DNA from: Rouxiella sp. S1S-2 | GTDB taxonomy: Bacteria; Pseudomonadota; Gammaproteobacteria; Enterobacterales; Enterobacteriaceae | Reading direction: 5' to 3' | Length of the DNA stretch: 64,000 nt | Assembly: GCF_009208105.1 (NCBI RefSeq) | Contig: NZ_WFKL01000001.1 | Span: 3,782,001 to 3,846,000, forward strand | Shown: positions 57,012 to 64,000 of the stretch, one piece after another | Layout: each line of letters begins with the position of its first letter | How positions within the stretch are numbered: the stretch's first letter is position 1 | Translations under genes and position numbers: made by a program | The notes under the pieces: generated by a model | What the model was told of the DNA's origin: nothing | Database searches by the model: none | The model's input: only the letters and a program-made list of their open reading frames with translations

Positions 57012-57074
57012 CTAAGTTAACTTAGATAATATATCCAAGGTTAAATTTGATCAAATAAAACTAAGATAACTTAG
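57012..57074. promoter_or_regulatory. Three operator-like sites of the CI-type repressor
   Basis: CTAAGTTAACTTAG at 57012-57025 is a perfect 14-base palindrome; CTAAGATAACTTAG at 57061-57074 is the same with one mismatch; CAAGGTTAAATTTG at 57036-57049 is a weaker copy. Centres are 24 and 25 bases apart, like the three operators of lambda OR. They lie between the repressor and the leftward Q gene. Confidence 0.8.
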
Positions 57075-57096
57075 TTAATTTTATTGAGAGTGGATT

Positions 57097-57729
57097 ATGG
57101 AATCGGTTGGCGCGCGACTTAAAAGGCTACGCAGAATAACCAAGACAACGCAGAAAGCATTGGGTGAGTATTGCGGCGTTTCGGATGTCACTGTGGGATA
57201 TTGGGAAAAAGATCTCAATGTTCCTAAAGCTGAATCGTTGTTGAAGCTTGCAAAATATTTCAATACCACAGAAGCTTATGTACTTTATGGTACTGATTTT
57301 GCTGGGCTACAACCCCTGGTGACCAGCGTTAGAAAAATCCCTATTCTTTCGTGGGTACAGGCAGGCGTGTTCACGGAGTCAGAATCGAGTGAACTTTTTG
57401 AGAGAGCAGAATACTGGATGGAAACCGGCCTACGCGTGTCATCAGACTCATTTGCTCTAACGGTGCGTGGTGATTCAATGACTAATCCTTCGGGGCTACC
57501 GAGTATCCCGGAAGGCTCTACCGTCATTGTCGATCCTCACGTAGAGGCCACTCATGGAAAAATCGTTGTCGCCCGCATTGCCGGAACCAGCGAGGCAACC
57601 ATGAAAAAGTTGGTTATTGATGGACCGAATAAGTATCTCGTTCCGCTAAACCCGCGCTACGCCAACATTCCTATCAATGGCAACTGCGAGATTATCGGCG
57701 TAGTCCGCGGCGTACAGTACGAAATCTAA
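57097..57729 (+). CDS. CI/LexA-type phage repressor with self-cleaving S24 domain
   Basis: 210 residues. N-terminal HTH_XRE (about 5-60: RLKRLRRITKTTQKALGEYCGVSDVTVGYWEK), C-terminal S24 peptidase. The cleavage site Ala89-Gly90 (WVQAGVF), nucleophile Ser127 (RGDSMTN) and Lys170 (EATMKKL) are all present, so RecA-stimulated self-cleavage is expected and SOS should derepress the leftward genes. It is divergent from Q, with three palindromes between. Confidence 0.92.
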   Translation: MESVGARLKRLRRITKTTQKALGEYCGVSDVTVGYWEKDLNVPKAESLLKLAKYFNTTEAYVLYGTDFAGLQPLVTSVRKIPILSWVQAGVFTESESSELFERAEYWMETGLRVSSDSFALTVRGDSMTNPSGLPSIPEGSTVIVDPHVEATHGKIVVARIAGTSEATMKKLVIDGPNKYLVPLNPRYANIPINGNCEIIGVVRGVQYEI

Positions 57730-57750
57730 TTTAATTAGCGTATGACACAT

Positions 57751-57790
57751 AAAAAGGAGCCAAGGCAGCACTCGCCTTTGCTCCTTTTTT
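57751..57790. terminator. Terminator between repressor and histidine phosphatase genes
   Basis: AAAAAGGAGC-C-AAGGC / GCCTT-T-GCTCCTTTTTT long stem, good in both directions between convergent genes. Confidence 0.9.
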
Positions 57791-57831
57791 AATGGCAGGT
57801 CCCTTGATCGGGAACTATCGACACTGTCCTA

Positions 57832-58437
57832 TTATGATTGGGTGCCGGGACATTGATCTGACAAATTAGTCAGGTTCTCAGCCTCATGCTGGAAGCTGAT
57901 TTTGTTACTTGCGCTGCCCTGATTGATTTTTAGAACAAAAATACTGTCAAAATCACTGCCGGGCCAGGCAGGCACCGTGGCGGGGTCAGCACCCTCAGCT
58001 TTCATAATATTTTTAACTAATTTATCGAGATTTTTGTGTTCCCAGGAAACAAATACCAGTGAATTGCTATACGTATTGCTCAACAGTGCCTTTTGAACGC
58101 CAGCAATATCATCCGCATGGAACTGAATATCAATCGGCATAGAAAGCTGGATAGCCGTTGGAGTGATGGTCGTCAATGGTCTGAGAGAACTTCCTGACTT
58201 ATCTTCCTTCGGCCCCGCGGCGAAGATAGCAGCCGGTTTTCCATAACGGGATAGCAAAACCTTAGGCAGAGCCAGTGCTCGGTTAAGTCCCTTACAGGTT
58301 AATTGCCCGCTGCTGTTTACCGGTTTTTCACCATGGCGGACAAAAACGATGGTTTGTTCGGCCCGAGCTATGGATATATTCGCGATGACCGTAGACAACA
58401 ATAAAGCAAACCCACCTATTTTAATTAGCGATTTCAA
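57832..58437 (-). CDS. Periplasmic histidine phosphatase family protein
   Basis: 201 residues with a signal peptide (1-26, cleavage after ARA). The RHGE motif (FVRHGEKPV, about residue 35) is the phosphohistidine signature; a second His lies in VSWEHKNLDKLV. Substrate unknown. Divergent or convergent partners do not help. Has a leftward promoter region in the gap to leuZ. It marks the host side of the phage-derived unit. Confidence 0.8.
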   Translation of the reverse strand: MKSLIKIGGFALLLSTVIANISIARAEQTIVFVRHGEKPVNSSGQLTCKGLNRALALPKVLLSRYGKPAAIFAAGPKEDKSGSSLRPLTTITPTAIQLSMPIDIQFHADDIAGVQKALLSNTYSNSLVFVSWEHKNLDKLVKNIMKAEGADPATVPAWPGSDFDSIFVLKINQGSASNKISFQHEAENLTNLSDQCPGTQS

Positions 58438-58703
58438 TCTAGCACCCCTGATTTTTAATCATATAGTTCAATGCATTACATAGAGTTACTTCTGAAAACA
58501 TCCGGTGAATTACCCAGCTTGTGACAATAAAATCGCCGAGAATCCACCCAAAAATATGCCGTATTAAAGACGCTCAGTAAACGCAGTAATCGTTTCAATT
58601 TGCTTTCGCAGAGGATACTGCAAGATAGTGCAATTTCAATTAAGATGAAAATGATAGAGGGGTAAGGAGAAATATTATGAAGGGATATTATGAAAACCCA
58701 AAA
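58438..58703. other. Gap upstream of the histidine phosphatase
   Basis: About 265 bases, AT-rich, no gene, repeat or attachment-site-like copy of the tRNA ends seen. Confidence 0.5.
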
Positions 58704-58728
58704 ACAAAAAAACCACCCGAAGGTGGCA
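58704..58728 (-). terminator. Terminator of the tRNA operon
   Basis: CCACC TTCG GGTGG stem followed (leftward) by T-rich run, about 50 bases after leuZ. Confidence 0.85.
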
Positions 58729-58776
58729 TAACGACATTACTACTTTATTGCTTTTGATTATTCAGCTAATTTTCCA

Positions 58777-58863
58777 TGGTACCCGGGACGAGACTTGAAC
58801 TCGTACAGCGCGAACGCCGAGGGATTTTAAATCCCTTGTGTCTACCGATTCCACCACCCGGGC
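58777..58863 (-). tRNA. leuZ: tRNA-Leu (anticodon TAA)
   Basis: 87 bases including encoded CCA, long variable arm, starts GCCCGGGTGG and ends CCCGGGTACCA; anticodon loop TTTAAAA. Matches leuZ, third in the glyW-cysT-leuZ operon. Cloverleaf arms pair. Confidence 0.96.
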
Positions 58864-58874
58864 TCCGGGAAAAT

Positions 58875-58948
58875 TGGAGGCGCGTTCCGGAGTCGAACCG
58901 GACTAGGCGGATTTGCAATCCGCTACATAACCGCTTTGTTAACGCGCC
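58875..58948 (-). tRNA. cysT: tRNA-Cys (anticodon GCA)
   Basis: 74 bases with CCA; begins GGCGCGTTAACAAAG, anticodon loop TTGCAAA, TPsiC GGTTCGACTCC. Middle gene of the tRNA operon, 11 bases from leuZ. Confidence 0.96.
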
Positions 58949-59002
58949 TTAATTCTTTACTTTTCTTACTGTTAGCTAGAAACTTGTTCTACCTAACGAA
59001 TT

Positions 59003-59078
<76 letters not shown>

Positions 59079-59226
59079 TTTAATCAGAACTTACTGATTT
59101 TTTTAGCTTATCTTCGGGCTAACTGCTCACTGCCTTCCGATGCGTTGCATTCTACTTGGCTGACGCGATGAGTCAATAAAATTATCAGCTCATCGTGACT
59201 GATTGCCGTTTTTTAAATCAGTTCGA

Positions 59227-59775
59227 TCAAGGTTCCAGCAAATCATTACGTGCAGCAAACAGATATTGGAACATTGACCAAAAAGTCAGCACCGCAGCAA
59301 TGTACAACGCGACAACCCCAACGCCGACGGCGATATCATTTGGGCGCCATAATAGCGCTACCAGCGACAGCATCTGCGCCATCGTTTTCACTTTACCTAT
59401 CCAGGAAACCGCCACGCTGCTGCGTTTACCGATCTCGGCCATCCATTCTCGAAGCGCAGAAATGATAATTTCGCGTGCTATCATGGTCGCCGCCGGCAAT
59501 GTTATCCACCAGGCGTGGAAATATTCTGCCACCAGCACGAGCGCAATCGCGACCAATACCTTGTCGGCCACGGGATCGAGGAACGCACCAAAGCGAGTAG
59601 TTTGCTTCCAGCGACGAGCAAGATAGCCGTCAAACCAGTCGGTAATCGCGGCGAGAACGAAAATCAAGGCGCAAGCTGTAGGAGCCCAAACGTACGGCAG
59701 ATAAAAAGCCAGCACGAAGAACGGGATCATGACAACGCGAAACAGGGTAAGGCACGTCGGTATATTAAATTGCAT
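59227..59775 (-). CDS. pgsA: Phosphatidylglycerophosphate synthase
   Basis: 182 residues with four membrane helices; CDP-alcohol phosphatidyltransferase motif D-G-x2-A-R-x8-G-x3-D-x3-D is seen as [27 protein letters not shown]. It makes phosphatidylglycerol phosphate from CDP-diacylglycerol and glycerol 3-phosphate in the inner membrane. It follows uvrC and precedes the tRNAs. Confidence 0.96.
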   Translation of the reverse strand: MQFNIPTCLTLFRVVMIPFFVLAFYLPYVWAPTACALIFVLAAITDWFDGYLARRWKQTTRFGAFLDPVADKVLVAIALVLVAEYFHAWWITLPAATMIAREIIISALREWMAEIGKRSSVAVSWIGKVKTMAQMLSLVALLWRPNDIAVGVGVVALYIAAVLTFWSMFQYLFAARNDLLEP

Positions 59776-59832
59776 GTGCGTAGGTAACTATCTGTCCGAT
59801 GTAGATATTATGAGTATGTTGCTACAATGACC

Positions 59833-61668
59833 CTAGTGTTTCAACGCATTATGAATTTTTTCTGCCAATGCGTGTGAAATACCCGGCACTTTTGCAATTT
59901 CCTCTGCACTGGCATTCAGTAAAGGTTGAATGCCTCCCATATATTTGAGCAAAACCTGACGCCTTTTCGGCCCCACGCCTTCTATCTCTTCAAGTGCACT
60001 GGTGTTTCTTACTTTGGCACGCTTCTGCCGATGTCCGGTAATGGCGTGATTGTGCGAATCGTCACGAATATGTTGTATCACATGCAGCGCAGGAGAATCA
60101 GAAGGCAATGCAATCCCCTCACCTTCGGCTTTGAAGAATAGCGTCTCCAACCCCGCTTTACGATCCGCGCCTTTGGCAATGCCAATCAGCAGCGGCTTGG
60201 ATTTATCCCATGATACATCCAATTCCTTGAACACGTCCAAGGCCATGCCCAACTGCCCTTTTCCGCCGTCGATAAAAATGACGTCAGGGATCTTGGCCTC
60301 CTCAATCGATTTACCGTAACGCCGATTGAGTACCTGCGTCATCGCCGCGTAATCATCACCAGGCGTGATCCCCGTTATATTATAGCGACGATACTCGGCG
60401 CGTACCGGACCATTTGCATCAAATACCACACAAGAAGCCACGGTTTGCTCCCCCATGGTATGGCTGATGTCGAAACACTCCATGCGATTTATTTCGGCAA
60501 GATTCAACGTTTTGGCCAGTTCGGCGAGCCGTTGATGAATCGTCGAGCGCTCGGACAAACGCGTAGTCAACGCTGTAGTGGCGTTGGTGCGGGCTAGCTT
60601 GAGGTAGCGTGCACGGTCGCCGCGCGGTTTGCTTTGAATATGAACTTTACGGCCAGCCATCTCGCTGAGCGATTCAGCGAGCAGGTCTTTCTCGGGCAGG
60701 CTAAAGTCGAGCAGTATTTCACCCGGCAAGGTTCTCGCCTGACTGCCTTGCAAATAAAATTGACCAACGAAGGTTTGCACAACCTCTGACATTTCAGTGC
60801 CGCCCGGTACCTTAGGATAATAGCTTCGGCTTCCGAGCACTTTTCCCTGACGGATGAACAGCACATGCAGGCAGGCCATTCCTGACTCAAAGGCGACGCC
60901 AATGACGTCAAGATCTTCACTGTTGCCCGTCACAAACTGCCTTTCAGTCACGCGACCCACCGCCTGAATCTGATCACGAAAACGCCCTGCATCTTCAAAA
61001 CGCAGATTTTTACTGGCGTCTTCCATTCGTTCAATCAGCTGAGTCACCACCTGCTGGTCTTTACCGGCCAGGAACAACCGAACATAGTCGACCTGCTGCT
61101 TATATTCCTCTTCACTGACCAACCCGCTGACGCATGGACCAAGGCAGCGGCCAATCTGATACTGCAGGCAAGGACGCGAGCGATTGCGGTAAACGCTGTT
61201 TTCACACTGGCGGATAGGAAACAGCTTTTGCAGCAAAGCCAGCGTTTCTCTTACCGCATAGGAATTGGGAAACGGACCAAAATACTCACCTTTGGCATGC
61301 TTCGCGCCGCGGTGGATAGTGAGTCGGGGATGATTATCGGCGCTGAGAAAAATCAGCGGATAAGATTTGTCGTCACGCAGCAAAACGTTGTAGCGCGGCT
61401 GATAAAGCTTGATGTAGTTATGTTCAAGCAGCAGCGCTTCCGTTTCGGTATGCGTGACCGTGACGTCTATTTGTTGGATGTTTTTGACCAGGGTCTCTGT
61501 CTTGCGGCTCGAAACCTGGACACGGAAATAACTGGAAAGCCTTTTTTTAAGATCTTTGGCTTTCCCGACATAAATTACCGTCCCGGTTACGTCGTACATT
61601 CTGTAGACGCCGGGTTGGCTGGTGACCGTTTTTAAAAAGGCCTGGGGGTCAAAACGCTCATTACTCAC
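59833..61668 (-). CDS. uvrC: Excinuclease ABC subunit C
   Basis: 611 residues from GTG 61668 ([26 protein letters not shown]), the family start; the open frame to 61701 is not used. Domains: GIY-YIG nuclease (about 15-95, GVYRM...[13 protein letters not shown]), Cys segment, UVR motif (about 205-240), EndoV-like C-terminal nuclease ([21 protein letters not shown]) and helix-hairpin-helix end ([17 protein letters not shown]). Makes both incisions in nucleotide excision repair. It overlaps uvrY by 8 bases, so translation is coupled. Confidence 0.97.
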   Translation of the reverse strand: MSNERFDPQAFLKTVTSQPGVYRMYDVTGTVIYVGKAKDLKKRLSSYFRVQVSSRKTETLVKNIQQIDVTVTHTETEALLLEHNYIKLYQPRYNVLLRDDKSYPLIFLSADNHPRLTIHRGAKHAKGEYFGPFPNSYAVRETLALLQKLFPIRQCENSVYRNRSRPCLQYQIGRCLGPCVSGLVSEEEYKQQVDYVRLFLAGKDQQVVTQLIERMEDASKNLRFEDAGRFRDQIQAVGRVTERQFVTGNSEDLDVIGVAFESGMACLHVLFIRQGKVLGSRSYYPKVPGGTEMSEVVQTFVGQFYLQGSQARTLPGEILLDFSLPEKDLLAESLSEMAGRKVHIQSKPRGDRARYLKLARTNATTALTTRLSERSTIHQRLAELAKTLNLAEINRMECFDISHTMGEQTVASCVVFDANGPVRAEYRRYNITGITPGDDYAAMTQVLNRRYGKSIEEAKIPDVIFIDGGKGQLGMALDVFKELDVSWDKSKPLLIGIAKGADRKAGLETLFFKAEGEGIALPSDSPALHVIQHIRDDSHNHAITGHRQKRAKVRNTSALEEIEGVGPKRRQVLLKYMGGIQPLLNASAEEIAKVPGISHALAEKIHNALKH

Positions 61669-62317
61669 TGCCAGACAACGTCTCCGAGTTGAAAAGACCA
61701 TGGCGTATTGCCAGATGAGTCAATTCTACATCACCGCTGATATTTAGTTTACTAAACATTCTATAGCGATAACTGTTCACCGTTTTCGGACTGAGATTAA
61801 GTTGTTCTGAAATCTCGTTAACCTTCTGCCCTTTGGTAATCATCAACATAATTTGCAGCTCACGCTCGGAGAGGCTGTCAAAAGGCGTTTCAGACTGTGG
61901 CTCAAGTTGGCTCAGAGCCATTTGCTGGGCAATATCAGAGGCTATGTACCGCTGACCAGAATCGACCAGGCGGATAGCATTAACCACTTCCTGAGGAGCG
62001 GCGCCTTTACTGAGATAGCCGGAAGCGCCCGCCTGCATCACTTTTGCCGGCAAAGGGTTTTCGGTATAAATTGTCAGCATGATAATTTTGACGTCTGGGC
62101 AAAAACGCACAATTTTCTTTGTGGCTTCCAACCCGCCGATCCCCGGCATACTCATATCCATCAAGACAATATCGACTGAGTTGCTGCGGCACCATTTAAC
62201 AGCGTCTTCTCCGCACTGCACCTCGTCAACAACTTTAATGCCTTTGATATCCTCAAGAATGCGTCGAATCCCTGCGCGCACCAGTTCATGGTCATCTACA
62301 AGAAGAACGCTAATCAA
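61661..62317 (-). CDS. uvrY: Response regulator UvrY
   Basis: 218 residues. Receiver domain with D8/D9 and phospho-acceptor D54 (VLMDMSMPG), then a LuxR-type helix-turn-helix (about 145-200: [39 protein letters not shown]). UvrY is phosphorylated by BarA and drives the CsrB/CsrC small RNAs. In operon with uvrC. Confidence 0.96.
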   Translation of the reverse strand: MISVLLVDDHELVRAGIRRILEDIKGIKVVDEVQCGEDAVKWCRSNSVDIVLMDMSMPGIGGLEATKKIVRFCPDVKIIMLTIYTENPLPAKVMQAGASGYLSKGAAPQEVVNAIRLVDSGQRYIASDIAQQMALSQLEPQSETPFDSLSERELQIMLMITKGQKVNEISEQLNLSPKTVNSYRYRMFSKLNISGDVELTHLAIRHGLFNSETLSGSE

Positions 62318-63067
62318 AGAGAATTCTCCAAAATTAAGGGCGTCACACGGTCGTATTTTTCATTAGCTTGCTAAGTGGCTGCGGTCAAGGGTGTAAACAA
62401 CGGCACAAATTCGCAAAAGAGACAGAACAATACATAAGCAAAAAGAGTCTACCGCGTCAGGTCAAACACGTTACCGAGAAAACATGAAAACAACAAACTG
62501 ACTGCGGACATAAAATAAAGCGAATTAAATTAGCTGAACTATTTTACTGCATCAGGCAGAAATTAACCAAGCTTTGATTGTGAAAAAAATGATTTTTAAT
62601 AATGTAAAAATTAACTTCCATCAAAGATTACAACTGAAAATCAATTATAAGATTAAATCCTATAAAAATCATTTAGAAACCCACCAACCGCTCAAAAAAA
62701 CAACAACCATTAAGAAAGAATCTGACTTTGCGCATATAAGGTTTATTAATGCGCAAAATAACATCAGCTGATTCACTTGATATATTACTGATTTAAACTG
62801 AATTTATTTAACTAATGCCATGATGCCCTCAGTTTAAATATCTAAAAACTGAAAAAATACCTGAAGTAGTCTCATCGTTGACCATTCGTTTAGCATACTT
62901 GACGGTTTAGGATTATTTTTCTGTGCTAATTTCGTAAAACTTTGGCCTTACAGCAAGAGTTGCACAACAGCCGTCTCCCAGCGTCACAGAGGAGTGTGCT
63001 AGTATAGCGCCACATTTTCAGCAGCCTTCCTATAGAGAGGCTGTAAAGTTATTGAACGCGCTATCCG
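62318..63067. other. Long gap between uvrY and yecF
   Basis: About 750 bases, AT-rich in the first two thirds. It must hold the uvrY promoter and, from about 62900, a rightward promoter-like region (TGCTAGTAT, an extended -10 match, near 62998-63006). E. coli has sdiA next door to yecF; no sdiA is found here. A 65-codon open frame at 62574 has no ribosome site or family and is not accepted. Confidence 0.55.
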
Positions 63068-63093
63068 ACCGCCTACAGGCGGTTGGTTTTTTT
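63068..63093 (+). terminator. Terminator-like hairpin in the yecF leader
   Basis: CCGCCT AC AGGCGG stem followed by TTGG and seven T, ending 12 bases before the yecF ATG. With the promoter-like site near 63000 it would end a transcript of about 80 bases, so it may be an attenuator or the end of a small RNA. Confidence 0.7.
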
Positions 63094-63105
63094 AAGGAGA
63101 TTATA

Positions 63106-63330
63106 ATGAGCACATGCAATTTTAACACCGAGGCCAGCGTTGAAACCCTGGCAACAGAGGTTGCCTGTCTTAAAGCGACGCTGACACTGATGCTTAAAGC
63201 GATTGGTCAGGCAGATGCAGGTAAAGTCGTTCTGAATCTTGAAAAATTTATCGCCCAAATTGAGGACCCTCAACAGGCAGAGATTTTCAATAATACCCTG
63301 CAGCAAATCAAATTTGGATATCGTCAATAA
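63106..63330 (+). CDS. yecF: YecF family protein (DUF2594)
   Basis: 74 residues from ATG 63106, equal to E. coli YecF: MSTCNFNTEASVETLATEV then CLKATLTLMLKAIGQADAGK and QQIKFGYRQ. Function unknown. AAGGAGA lies ahead; the open frame back to 63052 would run through the hairpin and is not used. Its placement by uvrY is conserved. Confidence 0.92.
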   Translation: MSTCNFNTEASVETLATEVACLKATLTLMLKAIGQADAGKVVLNLEKFIAQIEDPQQAEIFNNTLQQIKFGYRQ

Positions 63331-63381
63331 CGATAGGTATGACGCCATCTCCGGTCTAATTTTGTTGAAGCCGCAAGAAAA

Positions 63382-63408
63382 GAGAGCCAGAATGGCTCTC
63401 TTTTTTTT
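63382..63408 (+). terminator. yecF terminator
   Basis: GAGAGCCA GAA TGGCTCTC stem followed by eight T. Confidence 0.92.
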
Positions 63409-63475
63409 AGCCTGCGTGGGTTTAGATTAAATCTGCTAAAATGAATAACCCTTAATCTGCTTCAAGGTGTATTCC

Positions 63476-63646
63476 ATGAGTGAAAAAAACAGCGAAAACA
63501 AAACAAAAGCTGATGATGTTCACGTCAGTGATGGCTTGGCAAAGTTGCACAAAGTGGCTGAACAGCTGACAGAAGAAGAGCTTGATCGGCTTGCGGAAGA
63601 GGCGAGAACGGCCGCTGAGAAGGCAAAAAATAACCCCCACGCCTAA
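63476..63646 (+). CDS. Small charged helical protein, unknown
   Basis: 56 residues translated from the bases: begins MSEKNSENKTKADDVHVSDG and ends EEARTAAEKAKNNPHA. Rich in Glu, Lys and Ala; one likely amphipathic helix (about 20-50). AAGGTGT lies upstream. No family recognised. It follows a terminator, so it has its own promoter. Confidence 0.6.
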   Translation: MSEKNSENKTKADDVHVSDGLAKLHKVAEQLTEEELDRLAEEARTAAEKAKNNPHA

Positions 63647-63689
63647 ACGAATTATCTCTTAAAACAGTTTTTTGGACGTTGGCTTCACC

Positions 63690-64000
63690 ATGCATGACAA
63701 TACCTTAGCTGGAAATCAATCGCTTGCCGCTATTGCAGTTGACTATCAACACGGTGATTGTGAGCCCGCGCACAGCCACAGCTGCTCCCAACTAATCCAC
63801 GCCCTCTCTGGCGTGGTTCAGGTTTCGACCCAACACGGCGTGTGGATGGTGCCGCCCGGTCGCGGCGTCTGGCTACCCGCCAACGTGGTCCACAGTCTGC
63901 GCTTTATTGGCGGCGTTCAGGCAAGAACGCTGTTTGTTGACTCACTAGCACGTGCCGACCTGCCCGCCCAGTGTCAGGTGGTTCAGATTTCACCGCTGCT
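63690..64000 (+). CDS. AraC-family regulator, N-terminal cupin part
   Basis: The gene runs off the right edge; 103 codons are present from ATG 63690 (or 63694 not in frame, so 63690). A cupin sensor domain is clear: EPAHSHSCSQLIHALSGVVQV, VPPGRGVWLPANVVHSLRF. This layout is that of AraC regulators such as NimR/YdeC-like proteins, whose DNA-binding half should follow outside the window. Ligand unknown. Confidence 0.72.
   Translation, partial: MHDNTLAGNQSLAAIAVDYQHGDCEPAHSHSCSQLIHALSGVVQVSTQHGVWMVPPGRGVWLPANVVHSLRFIGGVQARTLFVDSLARADLPAQCQVVQISPL

Noticed and set aside
62574..62771. 65-codon Lys/Asn-rich open frame
   Set aside because: Composition reflects the AT-rich gap; no ribosome site and no domain.

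Overview
The window is chromosomal DNA of an enterobacterium. Gene order and protein likeness point to Enterobacterales outside the E. coli core group, most like Yersiniaceae (Rahnella, Ewingella, Rouxiella or Serratia relatives); this placement is inference from recall, not a search. Many E. coli neighbourhoods are recognisable: fabD-fabH-plsX-rpmF-yceD / yceF / rluC / rne; pyrC-dinI-bssS-solA; trhO, lpxL, mdtG, mysB, yceK, opgGH, opgC; and uvrY-uvrC-pgsA-glyW-cysT-leuZ.

Region by region. 1-8.9 kb: fatty acid and phospholipid start genes, L32, rRNA maturation proteins and RNase E with a long leader. 9-16.9 kb: pyrC, SOS gene dinI with a LexA box, bssS, solA, an RcsA-like regulator, a ProP-type osmolyte transporter and trhO. 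The block of genes that lies between rne and pyrC in E. coli is absent. 17-24 kb: an Old Yellow Enzyme, lpxL, a DoxX protein, mdtG, an odd carbamoyltransferase-like protein, mysB and yceK. 24-32 kb: a gathered osmoregulated periplasmic glucan locus, opgB (short C terminus), opgGH and opgC. 32-36 kb: a two-gene drug efflux system with a divergent IclR regulator and a Usp protein. 36-41.6 kb: small proteins, ylaC, an SbmC-type protein, deoR and a PrpA-type phosphatase. 41.7-42.8 kb: two decayed genes. 43-49 kb: an MFS transporter and two tandem FUSC-family membrane proteins.

49.0-57.8 kb is the most unusual part. It is a compact phage-derived unit without integrase, replication, capsid or tail assembly genes. 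A LexA/CI-type self-cleaving repressor with three evenly spaced operator-like sites faces a leftward series: antiterminator Q, two proteins of three Ig-like domains each, a small protein, a pinholin-like holin, a SAR endolysin, Rz/Rz1 spanins, and an 883-residue Ig plus beta-helix-like protein. The two Ig proteins and the small protein share one C-terminal helical module. None of these three nor the 883-residue protein has a signal peptide. Double terminators plus a copy of the Q 3' end separate cargo genes. I read this as a candidate SOS-controlled lysis cassette that makes and releases surface-binding proteins, comparable in logic to colicin release or lysis-type (type 10) secretion. A decaying prophage is the main rival reading.

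57.8-64 kb: a periplasmic histidine phosphatase, three tRNA genes, pgsA, uvrC, uvrY, yecF, a small acidic protein and the start of an AraC-family regulator.
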